Shown piece after piece: positions 25,817 through 33,732 of a stretch of 64,000 nt of DNA. The translations under genes and the position numbers were made by a program. Below the pieces are notes generated by a model. That model was not told the origin of the DNA and did not search any database. It saw nothing but the letters and a program-made list of their open reading frames with translations. How positions within the stretch are numbered: the first letter of the stretch is position 1; each line of letters opens with the position of its first letter. Source of the stretch: [Mycobacterium] crassicus (lineage in GTDB: Bacteria > Actinomycetota > Actinomycetes > Mycobacteriales > Mycobacteriaceae); contig NZ_CP084029.1 in assembly GCF_020181615.1 (NCBI RefSeq), positions 1,923,397 to 1,987,396 on the forward strand, given 5' to 3'.

Positions 25817-26806
25817 ATGGCTCTTCAGAATGTGGATCACCCGGAGACGGCCGAGGTAGTTTGCCCGCATCCCGGCGCGAACAGCGATTCGCCGCGGTGG
25901 ATTCGGCTGCTTGCCGATGCGGGAACTCGGCGGGTGCGCAGCCTGCGTTTCGTCCTGGTGCTGATGCTTGCTGCCTGCCTGTGTACCGTGGCGCCGGCTC
26001 GGGCGACGGCCACCGAGTATCTGATGGTGCCCTCGGCGGCGATGGGCCGTGACATCCCGGTGGCGTTTCTCGCCGGTGGCCCGCACGCGGCGGTCCTGTT
26101 GGACGCCTTCGATGCCGGTGCCGAGACGAGCAATTGGGTCACGATCGGCGGCGCCATGAACAGCCTGGCGGGCAAGGGGATCTCAGTTGTCGCACCCGCC
26201 GGCGGCGCATGGTCGCTCTACACCGATTGGGAGCAGGACGGCAGTCGTCAGTGGAGGCGCTTCCTGGCTCACGAACTGCCGGATTGGCTGGCGTCCAACA
26301 AGGGTCTGGCCCCCGGTGGGCACGGTATCGTCGGGGCCGCCCAAGGCGGGACCGGTGCCCTCGCCATGGCGACGTTCCACCCCGACCGATACCGCTACGC
26401 GGGCTCGCTGTCGGGAATCCTGACCCCGTCCAAAACCAATGTGTCCGGTGCGATCGCCGCGGGTCTGGCTCAGTTCGGCGGCGTGGATACCCAGAGAATG
26501 TGGGGGCCAACGCAATTGGGTCGGTGGAAGTGGCATGACCCGGACGTCCACGTGGCGACGCTGGCGGCCAACAAGACCAGGCTGTGGGTGCACAGCCCGG
26601 CGACGCCGATCTGCAGCAACCCCGCCGCGATGATCGGCTACTGCGATCAAGCCCACGGCAGCAATCTGACCTTTTATCGGCACTATCGCGCCGTCGGCGG
26701 CGACAACGGACATTTCGACTTCCAGGAGGGTGGGGACCACGACTGGTCGACGTGGGGTCAGCAGCTGCGGGCCATGTCGGGCGACCTGAGTGCCAGCATC
26801 AGGTGA
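25817..26806 (+). CDS. MPT51-like protein: antigen-85/esterase-fold paralogue lacking the nucleophile serine
   Basis: 329 aa. A long N-terminal segment leads into a signal-like hydrophobic stretch ending APARATATEY (about residue 70). The mature part matches the MPT51/FbpD group of the antigen-85 family: MVPSAAMGRDIPVAFLAGGP, NWVTIGGAMNSLAGKGISVV, PDRYRYAGSLSGILTPS and LGRWKWHDPDVH. Antigen-85 mycolyltransferases have a Ser nucleophile in GLSMAGSS; here the equivalent is GAAQGGTGA, so the catalytic Ser is absent as in MPT51, although a His is kept in GDHDWSTWG. A non-catalytic, probably fibronectin- or carbohydrate-binding role is known for MPT51. It follows the mce genes with its own promoter candidate. 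Confidence 0.85.
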   Translation: MALQNVDHPETAEVVCPHPGANSDSPRWIRLLADAGTRRVRSLRFVLVLMLAACLCTVAPARATATEYLMVPSAAMGRDIPVAFLAGGPHAAVLLDAFDAGAETSNWVTIGGAMNSLAGKGISVVAPAGGAWSLYTDWEQDGSRQWRRFLAHELPDWLASNKGLAPGGHGIVGAAQGGTGALAMATFHPDRYRYAGSLSGILTPSKTNVSGAIAAGLAQFGGVDTQRMWGPTQLGRWKWHDPDVHVATLAANKTRLWVHSPATPICSNPAAMIGYCDQAHGSNLTFYRHYRAVGGDNGHFDFQEGGDHDWSTWGQQLRAMSGDLSASIR

Positions 26807-26859
26807 ACGTTCCATGCTCGGAGATCAGCTCGCCGTAGTCCACTGTCGCCCAAGGCATA

Positions 26860-26898
26860 TCTGAAGTTCAGACGATCAACCGGCGGCCGAAGGCCGCC
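26860..26898. promoter_or_regulatory. Short dyad and GC hairpin upstream of the thiolase operon
   Basis: TCTGAA-g-TTCAGA (26860-26872) is a perfect 6-bp dyad. It is followed by GGCGGCC-gaa-GGCCGCC (26882-26898), a stable 7-bp stem with a 3-base loop ending 27 bp before the thiolase ATG. The hairpin could end the upstream transcript or act as a 5'-UTR structure; the dyad could be an operator. No T-tract follows. Confidence 0.4.
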
Positions 26899-26925
26899 CC
26901 GGTCACAGCAAGGAGTTGAGCACAC

Positions 26926-28110
26926 ATGAGTTCTTCGGTATTGGTCGCGGGAGTCGGGATGATCCCGTTCAGTACCCCGCGAAACACCCAGACCTACGAG
27001 GTGATGGGGGAGTTGGCGACCCGGGCAGCCTTGGCGGATGCGGGTCTGTCCTACGAATCGGTGCAGCAGGCCTATGTCGGTTACGTCTACGGTGACTCGA
27101 CGTCCGGTCAGGCTGCGCTGTACCGGGTTGGGACGACGGGGATTCCGGTGGTCAACGTCAACAACAACTGCGCCACCGGCTCCTCGGCGCTGTTCTTGGC
27201 GCGTCAGGCGATCGAGTTCGGTGTTGCCGACGTCGTGGTGGCACTGGGCTTCGAGCAGATGCAGCGCGGCGCTCTGGCGATGTCCTACACCGACCGGCCG
27301 ACGCCGTTCGCCAGCTTCGACGAGGTGGTGCACGGAATTCAGGGTGACAGCGACGCACCTTTCGCCGCGCAGTACTTCGGCGGAGCCGGCCGTGAGTACT
27401 GCGACCGATACGGTATGGACCCGGCTGTGTTCGCCCGGATCGCCGTGAAAGCGCGGGCGCACGCCGCACACAACCCGTATGCGGTGTTCCGCGACCCGGT
27501 ATCGGTCGAGGAGGTGCTCGCATCTCCGGTGATCTACGGACCGCTGACCCGGCTGCAGTGCTGCCCGCCCACCTGCGGCGCGGCCGCCGCCGTTCTGGTC
27601 AGCAGGAGCTACGCCGAGCGGCACGGAATGGATCCCACGGTCGCGATACGCGCTCAGGCGATGGCCACCGACCCGGTCTCGACGTTCGAGGACCGGTCGA
27701 TGATGAAGATCGTCGGCTACGACATGGCCAAACTGGCTGCCCAGCAGGTGTATGAGACGGCCGGTGTCGGCCCGGAGGACATCGCGGTGGTGGAGTTGCA
27801 CGACTGCTTCACGACCAACGAACTGCTCAGCTATGAGGCGCTCGGACTCACTCCGGAGGGCACCGCGGAGAAGTTCATCCTCGATGGGGACAACACCTAC
27901 GGCGGTCGGGTGGTCACCAATCCGTCGGGCGGCCTGCTGTCCAAGGGACACCCACTCGGCGCGACCGGCCTGGCGCAATGCGCGGAGCTGGTCTGGCAGC
28001 TGCGCGGGACTGCGGGCCCGCGCCAGGTCGACGGAGTACGTCTCGCTCTGCAACACAACATCGGCCTCGGCGGTGCAGCCGTCGTCAGCCTGTACGAGAA
28101 GGTGGGCTGA
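26926..28110 (+). CDS. SCP-x/lipid-transfer-type thiolase (acetyl-CoA acetyltransferase-like)
   Basis: 394 aa, ATG after AAGGAG. Thiolase-superfamily protein of the SCP2-thiolase group, which cleave or process CoA thioesters of branched or sterol-type acyl chains. The nucleophile Cys82 lies in NNNCATGSSAL; the second conserved region is VVELHDCFTTNELL (about residue 285) and the third GGLLSKGHPLGATGLAQ (about residue 335), together covering the Cys-His-His set of this subfamily. First gene of an operon with two MaoC-type proteins, SDR, enoyl-CoA hydratase and FadD, so it likely performs the last step of a beta-oxidation-like cycle. Confidence 0.85.
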   Translation: MSSSVLVAGVGMIPFSTPRNTQTYEVMGELATRAALADAGLSYESVQQAYVGYVYGDSTSGQAALYRVGTTGIPVVNVNNNCATGSSALFLARQAIEFGVADVVVALGFEQMQRGALAMSYTDRPTPFASFDEVVHGIQGDSDAPFAAQYFGGAGREYCDRYGMDPAVFARIAVKARAHAAHNPYAVFRDPVSVEEVLASPVIYGPLTRLQCCPPTCGAAAAVLVSRSYAERHGMDPTVAIRAQAMATDPVSTFEDRSMMKIVGYDMAKLAAQQVYETAGVGPEDIAVVELHDCFTTNELLSYEALGLTPEGTAEKFILDGDNTYGGRVVTNPSGGLLSKGHPLGATGLAQCAELVWQLRGTAGPRQVDGVRLALQHNIGLGGAAVVSLYEKVG

Positions 28111-28112
28111 TC

Positions 28113-28571
28113 ATGGCGGTGGACACGTCCGCGATCGGGACCGAGCTTTCTGCCACACGGTTGGTGGTCGATGAGGGCCGCCTGAGGTTCTTTGCCAAGT
28201 CCATCGGTGAGTGCAATCCGATCTTCACGGATCGCCAGGCGGCCGAGGCGGCCGGCTATCCGGCGCTTCCGGTGCCGCCGACCTTCCTGTTCGCGATCGA
28301 GCTCGATCGGCCCGACCCGTTCGACTGGGTGGCCGACCTCGGGATTGATCTGCGTCATGTCCTGCACGGCGAACAGCGATTCGGCTACCGAACCCAGGCA
28401 TACGCCGGTGATGAGTTGATCGCCCGGCCGAGAATTGTCGACGTCTATGCGAAGAAGGGCGGCGCCCTCGAGTTCGTGGTCAAGGAGACCAGTGTGGTCC
28501 GGGCTGATGGCGAGTTGGTCGCCGATCTGAAATCCGTTCTCGTGGTGAGGCATCCGGAGGTGGGACAATGA
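28113..28571 (+). CDS. MaoC-like dehydratase, FAS1-type N-terminal domain protein
   Basis: 152 aa from ATG 28113, 2 bp after the thiolase stop; the open frame upstream lies inside the thiolase. It has the hot-dog fold pattern of the MaoC_dehydrat_N group (RFFAKSIGECNPIFTD, then PALPVPPTFLFAIE, HGEQRFGYRTQAYAGDEL). By analogy with HadA/HadC-type proteins it lacks the catalytic Asp-His pair and would pair with the following MaoC protein as a heterodimeric enoyl-CoA hydratase or 3-hydroxyacyl dehydratase. Overlaps its partner by 4 nt. Confidence 0.82.
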   Translation: MAVDTSAIGTELSATRLVVDEGRLRFFAKSIGECNPIFTDRQAAEAAGYPALPVPPTFLFAIELDRPDPFDWVADLGIDLRHVLHGEQRFGYRTQAYAGDELIARPRIVDVYAKKGGALEFVVKETSVVRADGELVADLKSVLVVRHPEVGQ

Positions 28572-28978
28572 CGACAGGCATGCTCGTCGAAGTGGGGAAC
28601 GAACTTGAGCCATTGGAGCTCGAGACGATCAGCCGAACCACGCTGGCGCTGTTCGCCGGCGCATCCGGCGACCACAATCCGATCCATATCGACCTCGATG
28701 TGGCACAGTCCGCCGGATTGGCCGACGTCTTTGCACACGGAATGCTCTCGATGGCGTACCTGGGCCGTCTGCTCACCAACTGGGTGGCACCCGAGTCGAT
28801 TCGGGACTACGGCGTGCGGTTCGCCGCGGTGACCCCGGTGAACGCAACGCCCACGGCACGAGCACGGATCGTCGCGCTCGACACGGTCGACGGCGAACGC
28901 CGGGCCACGCTCGAGCTCTCGGTCACCCTGGCCGACGGCACCGTCACATTGGCGGGCGACGCCGTCGTCGCGCTCTGA
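28568..28978 (+). CDS. MaoC-family (R)-specific enoyl-CoA hydratase/dehydratase subunit
   Basis: 136 aa; ATGA overlap with the preceding gene. The hydratase-2 motif is complete: LFAGASGDHNPIHIDLDVA (Asp and His near residues 39 and 44), then FAHGMLSMAYLGRLLTNW. It is the catalytic half of a heterodimer with the protein encoded just upstream, an arrangement known for mycobacterial steroid and fatty-acid enzymes. It would hydrate an enoyl-CoA produced within this operon's pathway. Confidence 0.87.
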   Translation: MTTGMLVEVGNELEPLELETISRTTLALFAGASGDHNPIHIDLDVAQSAGLADVFAHGMLSMAYLGRLLTNWVAPESIRDYGVRFAAVTPVNATPTARARIVALDTVDGERRATLELSVTLADGTVTLAGDAVVAL

Positions 28979-29002
28979 CATACCAAGCAGGAGGAGAACA
29001 TC

Positions 29003-29833
29003 ATGGGAAAGCTGAACGGCAAAGTAGCGATCGTCACCGGGGCCGGTCGCGGCATCGGCAGCCACATCGCAATGAAACTGGCTGCGGAGGGCGCGGCCGT
29101 CGTCGTGAACGACTTGGACGACGGCCCGGCAGCCGCTACGGTCGGCGCCATCACCGATATCGGTGGTCGTGCTGTTCCGCTCTCGGGCAGCGTCACCGAG
29201 GAGGGTTTTCCGGAACGGTTCGTCGGTGCGGCAGTGGACAACTTCGGTGGGCTCGACATCATTGTCAACAACGCCGGCTACACCTGGGATTCGGTTGTCC
29301 AGAAGATGAGCGACGAGCAGTGGGACGCCATTCTCGATGTGCACCTCAAGGCGCCGTTTCGGATCCTGCGTGCAGCGCAGCCGGTGATCTCGCGACTGGT
29401 CAAGGCCGCGAAAGACGACGGTCGGGCGATTCCCTGCCGCAAGGTGGTCAACATCTCCTCAGTGGCCGGACTGGGCGGGAACCCAGGGCAAGCCAACTAC
29501 GCCGCCGCCAAAGCCGGTGTCAGCGGCCTGACCAAAACGCTGTCCAAGGAATGGGGGCGCTACAACGTCACCGTGAACACCGTCGCCTTCGGGCTGATCC
29601 GAACTCGCCTCACCAGCACCGCCGGAGACCAGGACGGCAGCATCGACATTCAGGGCAGGGAGATCAAGGTCGGAGTGAATCCGGATCTCCTGGCCCAGAT
29701 GGAGAGGACGATCCCCTTGGGCCGCAGTGGCACTCCTGACGACGCGGCCGGCGCCGTGTACCTGTTGTGCACACCGGAGTCCGACTACATCAGTGGGCAG
29801 ACGCTGGTCTGCTCCGGCGGGTTCAACATCTGA
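29003..29833 (+). CDS. SDR-family oxidoreductase (3-hydroxyacyl-CoA dehydrogenase-like)
   Basis: 276 aa, ATG 29003 after GGAGGAG. Classical short-chain dehydrogenase: TGAGRGIG at residues 12-18 for NAD(P) binding, NNAG at 89-92, catalytic Ser152/153, Tyr166 and Lys170 (NYAAAKAG). It resembles the SDR half of peroxisomal multifunctional enzyme type 2 and FabG-like hydroxyacyl-CoA dehydrogenases. Following two MaoC subunits, it probably oxidises the 3-hydroxyacyl-CoA. It has a short insertion KVGVNPDLLAQMERTIPLGR before the C-terminus, usual in this group. Confidence 0.87.
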   Translation: MGKLNGKVAIVTGAGRGIGSHIAMKLAAEGAAVVVNDLDDGPAAATVGAITDIGGRAVPLSGSVTEEGFPERFVGAAVDNFGGLDIIVNNAGYTWDSVVQKMSDEQWDAILDVHLKAPFRILRAAQPVISRLVKAAKDDGRAIPCRKVVNISSVAGLGGNPGQANYAAAKAGVSGLTKTLSKEWGRYNVTVNTVAFGLIRTRLTSTAGDQDGSIDIQGREIKVGVNPDLLAQMERTIPLGRSGTPDDAAGAVYLLCTPESDYISGQTLVCSGGFNI

Positions 29834-29834
29834 C

Positions 29835-30638
29835 ATGGTCGGCACCGCGGTCGACGCCGGGATCGCCACCATCACGCTGCAGCGTCCGGAGCGGCTCAAC
29901 GCGCTGACCTGGAGCATCATGGACGGGATCCGGGCGGCGATCGCTGAACTGGCCGGGCGTGACGACGTACACGCACTGGTGATCACCGGATCCGGTGACG
30001 GCTTCTGTGCCGGATACGACCTGATCGACCTGGACTCCGATGGCGGGGACCTGACCGAATCGGTGCAGCGTGGAATGGCGTCCAGCCTGAACCCGTTGTG
30101 CCAGGCCATCGTCGATGCTTCGGTTCCGGTGGTGGCCGCGGTCAATGGTCCCTGCGCGGGCGGCGGATTGGGTCTGGCCTTGCTCGCCGACATTGTGGTC
30201 GCCGCCGAATCGTCGTACTTTCTGGTACCTCAGGTGAGCTCCCTCGGCATTGTTCCCGACGCCGGTGCGACATGGATCCTGCCTCGTGTCCTCGGGCGGT
30301 CGAGGGCGCTCGGAATGTTGTTGACCGGCTGTCGGGTCGGTGCGGCGCAGGCCGAGCAGTGGGGACTGATCTGGCGTTGCGTGCCCGACGAGGAGCTGAT
30401 GGGGGAGGCCTACGCGTTGGCCGGGCAGCTGGCCCGCCGGCGCAGTCCCGCGGTGGCAACCCGGAAGCTGGTCGACTCGGCGGTGGGGTCAACACTCGGC
30501 GAACAACTTCACGCCGAGGAGCGGGAACAGTCGATCGCTCTGGCTGACCCAACGGTCTCGGAGCGGATTCGACGATTCGCGACACGGTCCCACCGGGGCG
30601 GACGGCCGGACCGCTCCGCGGACGTCACGCGGAGTTAG
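29835..30638 (+). CDS. Enoyl-CoA hydratase/isomerase family protein
   Basis: 267 aa from ATG 29835, one base after the SDR stop. Crotonase fold: oxyanion-hole segment GSGDGFCAGYDLIDLD (about residue 50-65) and AAVNGPCAGGGLGLALLADIV (split: NGPCAGGGLG near residue 103), and the third region VPDAGATWILPRVLG near residue 130. The Glu expected in the second catalytic position of true hydratases is replaced by Asp in PDAG, so an isomerase or PaaG-like reaction is possible. Last gene of this co-directional group before a 183-bp gap. Confidence 0.83.
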   Translation: MVGTAVDAGIATITLQRPERLNALTWSIMDGIRAAIAELAGRDDVHALVITGSGDGFCAGYDLIDLDSDGGDLTESVQRGMASSLNPLCQAIVDASVPVVAAVNGPCAGGGLGLALLADIVVAAESSYFLVPQVSSLGIVPDAGATWILPRVLGRSRALGMLLTGCRVGAAQAEQWGLIWRCVPDEELMGEAYALAGQLARRRSPAVATRKLVDSAVGSTLGEQLHAEEREQSIALADPTVSERIRRFATRSHRGGRPDRSADVTRS

Positions 30639-30728
30639 CTTGGAAAGACGGTATGGACACGCCAATTGTGCAGTCCGCCAAAGTGATGTTCGAGTGTCCG
30701 ACGCCTGCACAGCGTTGCGGGATCACCG

Positions 30729-30745
30729 CCAGAACCCGTTTCTGG
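30729..30745. promoter_or_regulatory. Inverted repeat upstream of the FadD gene
   Basis: CCAGAA (30729-30734), spacer CCCGT, TTCTGG (30740-30745), in the 183-bp gap between the enoyl-CoA hydratase and the acyl-CoA ligase. Possible operator giving the ligase its own control. Short dyads of this size occur by chance, so the call is tentative. Confidence 0.35.
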
Positions 30746-30821
30746 TCATCTATGGTTCGTTTGAGACATTGATCCGTCATTCGCACGAGGCCCCTCGGCG
30801 ATGGGGTCGGGAGGCCGCAAC

Positions 30822-32372
30822 ATGTACTTGACGCAGGGACTTCATCGCGGGCTTCAGCAAACGCCTGACTCGACGATGATCGTCGGGGGCGCCCAAGCCC
30901 AGACGTTTCGTCAGGTGACTCGGCGAGTCGAGAAGCTGGCCGGTGGATTGCGTGAGCTCGGGGTGGAAGCCGGCGACCGGGTCGCCATCCTGGCGTTGAA
31001 CTCGCACCGGTATCACGAATACCTGCTCGCTGTCCCATGGGCCGACGCCGTGCTCAATCCACTCAACATTCGATGGAGTGCATTTGAGATCGGCTATGCG
31101 CTCAGAGATTCCGAGACCAAGGTGCTCATCATCGATGACGCCCACCGGGACATGCTCGCCGCGATCCGGGCGGAGTGTGAACACCTTTCGACCGTGATCT
31201 ACTGCGGCGACGATGCGCCGCCCGAGGGAACCGTCTCGTATGAACAGTTGATTGCCGACGCCGGGGGAGTGCCGGACGCGCGCCGAAGCGGCGGCGAGCT
31301 CGCCGGGATCTTCTATACCGGAGGAACTTCCGGGGAACCCAAGGGCGTGATGCTGTCGCACGCCGCCATCATGACCTCTTGGCTCGGCGCGGCGGCATCG
31401 GGCCATGTTTTCCGGCTGGGTCAAAGGAGTCGCTGTCTGCATGCCGCTCCGATGTTCCATCTGGCGGGATTGTCCGCCTGGGGGCTGACGACATTGCTCG
31501 GCGGCACCCATGTGGTGGTACCGCGATTCGAACCGGGTGCGGTGTTGGCTGCCGTGGAGTCCCATCAGGTGACCGACATGGCGCTCGTGCCGATCATGGT
31601 TCAGGCGATCGTCGACTACCCGGGGTTGTCCGCACACGATCTGGCCAGCCTCCGGGCGATCCTGTATGGCGGATCGCCGATACCCAAGCCGCTGCTCGAG
31701 CGCGCCGGTGTCGCAATGCCGCAGGTGGCGTTCACACAGGCGTACGGCATGACCGAGCTGGCCCCGATCGCAACGCTGCTCGGGCCCGAGGATCACACCC
31801 GAGAGGCGTTGCTGCAGTCGGCCGGCCGTGCGGCACCCAACTGCGAAGTTCGCATCGTCGACGAGGCCGGCGCGGAAGTCCCGCGGGGAACAGTCGGCGA
31901 GATCGTCGTCCGCGGCGGAAACGTCATGCTCGGCTATTGGAACAAGCCGAAGGAGACGGCAAGTGCGGTCCGCGACGGCTGGATGCACACCGGGGACGGC
32001 GGACGCATGGACGAACACGGATACGTCTTCGTGGTCGACCGGATCAAGGACATGATCGTCACCGGCGGAGAGAACGTGTACTCGGTCGAGGTCGAAAGTG
32101 CGATTGCCCGGAATCCGGCCGTGGCGCAGTGCGCGGTGATCGGCGTGCCCGACCCGGAGTGGGGTGAACGCGTCCACGCCGTGGTCGTGCTGCGACCGGG
32201 TAGCGAGGCAACGCCCGAGGGGATCCGCGAACACTCCAAGCAGTACATCGCGGGTTACAAAGCTCCGCGCAGCGTCGATTTCGTCGACGCACTGCCCACC
32301 TCCGCGGCCGGCAAGGTCCTCAAACGTGAGCTGCGCCAACGGCATCGGGTTGGCGGCGACCGCGAAGCGTAG
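30822..32372 (+). CDS. Acyl-CoA synthetase (AMP-binding, FadD type)
   Basis: 516 aa from ATG 30822, with GGGAGG eight bases upstream. It activates a carboxylic acid to its CoA thioester with ATP. Adenylation motifs: P-loop YTGGTSGEPKGVMLSH (about residue 165-180), AYGMTE (about 310), GWMHTGDGGRMDEHGY (about 388, Asp for ATP ribose), and the C-terminal catalytic Lys segment TSAAGKVLKREL (about 495). Long- or medium-chain/steroid-acid substrate cannot be told. It is the natural entry enzyme for the thiolase-MaoC-SDR operon immediately upstream. Confidence 0.88.
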   Translation: MYLTQGLHRGLQQTPDSTMIVGGAQAQTFRQVTRRVEKLAGGLRELGVEAGDRVAILALNSHRYHEYLLAVPWADAVLNPLNIRWSAFEIGYALRDSETKVLIIDDAHRDMLAAIRAECEHLSTVIYCGDDAPPEGTVSYEQLIADAGGVPDARRSGGELAGIFYTGGTSGEPKGVMLSHAAIMTSWLGAAASGHVFRLGQRSRCLHAAPMFHLAGLSAWGLTTLLGGTHVVVPRFEPGAVLAAVESHQVTDMALVPIMVQAIVDYPGLSAHDLASLRAILYGGSPIPKPLLERAGVAMPQVAFTQAYGMTELAPIATLLGPEDHTREALLQSAGRAAPNCEVRIVDEAGAEVPRGTVGEIVVRGGNVMLGYWNKPKETASAVRDGWMHTGDGGRMDEHGYVFVVDRIKDMIVTGGENVYSVEVESAIARNPAVAQCAVIGVPDPEWGERVHAVVVLRPGSEATPEGIREHSKQYIAGYKAPRSVDFVDALPTSAAGKVLKRELRQRHRVGGDREA

Positions 32373-32389
32373 CTGCGATCGACCGCCCG

Positions 32390-33697
32390 TCAGACCGGTT
32401 CGATGGGACTGATCGCGGGCTCATCCGCTTCGGCACCGGATTGTGCGTCGAACGGGGAAGCAGGCGGCAGCATCTCATCACCGAAGGTGTCGATGAACAG
32501 CAGTGCGACCTCCACGGCCAGTCGCCGTTTGGCCAGCGGAACACCGATCAACTCCTCGGCTCGGCGCAACCGGTACAGCACGGTGTTGCGGTGCATGAAA
32601 AGTCGTTCGCTCGCCTGGCGAGTGTTGCCGCCCTCCTGAAGGAATACCCGTAGGGTCTCGCGTAACTGCGCTGCGACGGTGGTTCGGTAGGCGAGGTTAC
32701 CGAGCGTCCGGCTGACGAACCGCCGGGCCTCGTCGTAATCGTTGGCCAGCAACGCGACGGTGGCGACGTCCGCGTGCAGGGTGAGCGGCGCCGGAGAGGT
32801 CATGTGAGACGCGACGTGGCGGGCGCGTAAGGCCTGCTCGTGGCTGATCCGGAATGCGTCGTCGCCGTGTATGGTCTGTCCGGCCGCGACCAGGACCTCG
32901 GGGCCGCCGCGGTTGGCGTCGCCGTCGGAGAGCTGCTCGGCGTCGAAATTGCCGGCGATCCATGCCCACATCGTGCAGGTGCCGGCCGGCAACATCAGCA
33001 TTCGGGCAACACCGGCGGCGGATGCTATTGAGTTCAGGCGTGTTTCGAGTGCAGCCAGCTGTAGGTCGACCTCACCGTGCGAGGCCGTCCAGGCGACCAG
33101 AGCCGTCTGCGGAGCACGCAGGTCATGGTCCAGCTGGCGGCTCGCATGGTCGATCGGTATCCGATCGCCGCGTAGCAGTCGACCGACCAGTGCAGTCCGG
33201 CGTGCCGCTTCGCCACGCAGCCAGCGTTCGCGCTCCCGCTCGTAATCGCCGACCAGCTGCGCCACGACGCGATCAAGATAGATGTTCAGTTCGTCGAAGC
33301 TGCGGTGCAATGCTGCGATGAACACGTCCTGATCGGCGATGTGTCCGGCGAGGGCATCCATCCACAGTCGTGAGAACAGCGTCTGCCCCACCCGGTAGGC
33401 CTGGATGAGTGACTCCAACGGGATCTGCCGGCGGGCGACGGCGGTGGCGAATGCGGTGACCTCGGCGCGGATCGGCACGTCTTCTGCGGAGTTCTCGGCC
33501 CGGAACACCGACAACATCGAAGCGACATTGCCGTAGGCACTGGCCTCGACCTCACGTACCAGGTCCTCGTCCTCGAAGAACTCGGGCACCGATCCGGCGA
33601 GTTGCTTGGACAGATGCACGGTCACATCGTCGAGACGCGCCAGGAGATCTTGTGCGCAAACGACGATGGCCTCGTTCGCGGTGAGCCGGTCGACCAC
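32390..33697 (-). CDS. PucR/CdaR-family transcriptional regulator
   Basis: 435 aa from a GTG start; no strong ribosome site is visible and an alternative start cannot be excluded. The C-terminus carries the PucR-type helix-turn-helix (RQASERLFMHRNTVLYRLRRAEELIG, split around residues 370-395), and the middle resembles the GGDEF-like RsbT/PucR regulator domain. It lies 35 bp downstream of a flavin monooxygenase in a minus-strand operon and converges with FadD, so it is a good candidate for the local regulator of the catabolic genes. It is a distant relative of MabR, encoded at 47736-49067. Confidence 0.82.
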   Translation of the reverse strand: MVDRLTANEAIVVCAQDLLARLDDVTVHLSKQLAGSVPEFFEDEDLVREVEASAYGNVASMLSVFRAENSAEDVPIRAEVTAFATAVARRQIPLESLIQAYRVGQTLFSRLWMDALAGHIADQDVFIAALHRSFDELNIYLDRVVAQLVGDYERERERWLRGEAARRTALVGRLLRGDRIPIDHASRQLDHDLRAPQTALVAWTASHGEVDLQLAALETRLNSIASAAGVARMLMLPAGTCTMWAWIAGNFDAEQLSDGDANRGGPEVLVAAGQTIHGDDAFRISHEQALRARHVASHMTSPAPLTLHADVATVALLANDYDEARRFVSRTLGNLAYRTTVAAQLRETLRVFLQEGGNTRQASERLFMHRNTVLYRLRRAEELIGVPLAKRRLAVEVALLFIDTFGDEMLPPASPFDAQSGAEADEPAISPIEPV

Positions 33698-33732
33698 CGA
33701 GTTGATGTTACCGGCCCGGGCATCGCTGTCGG

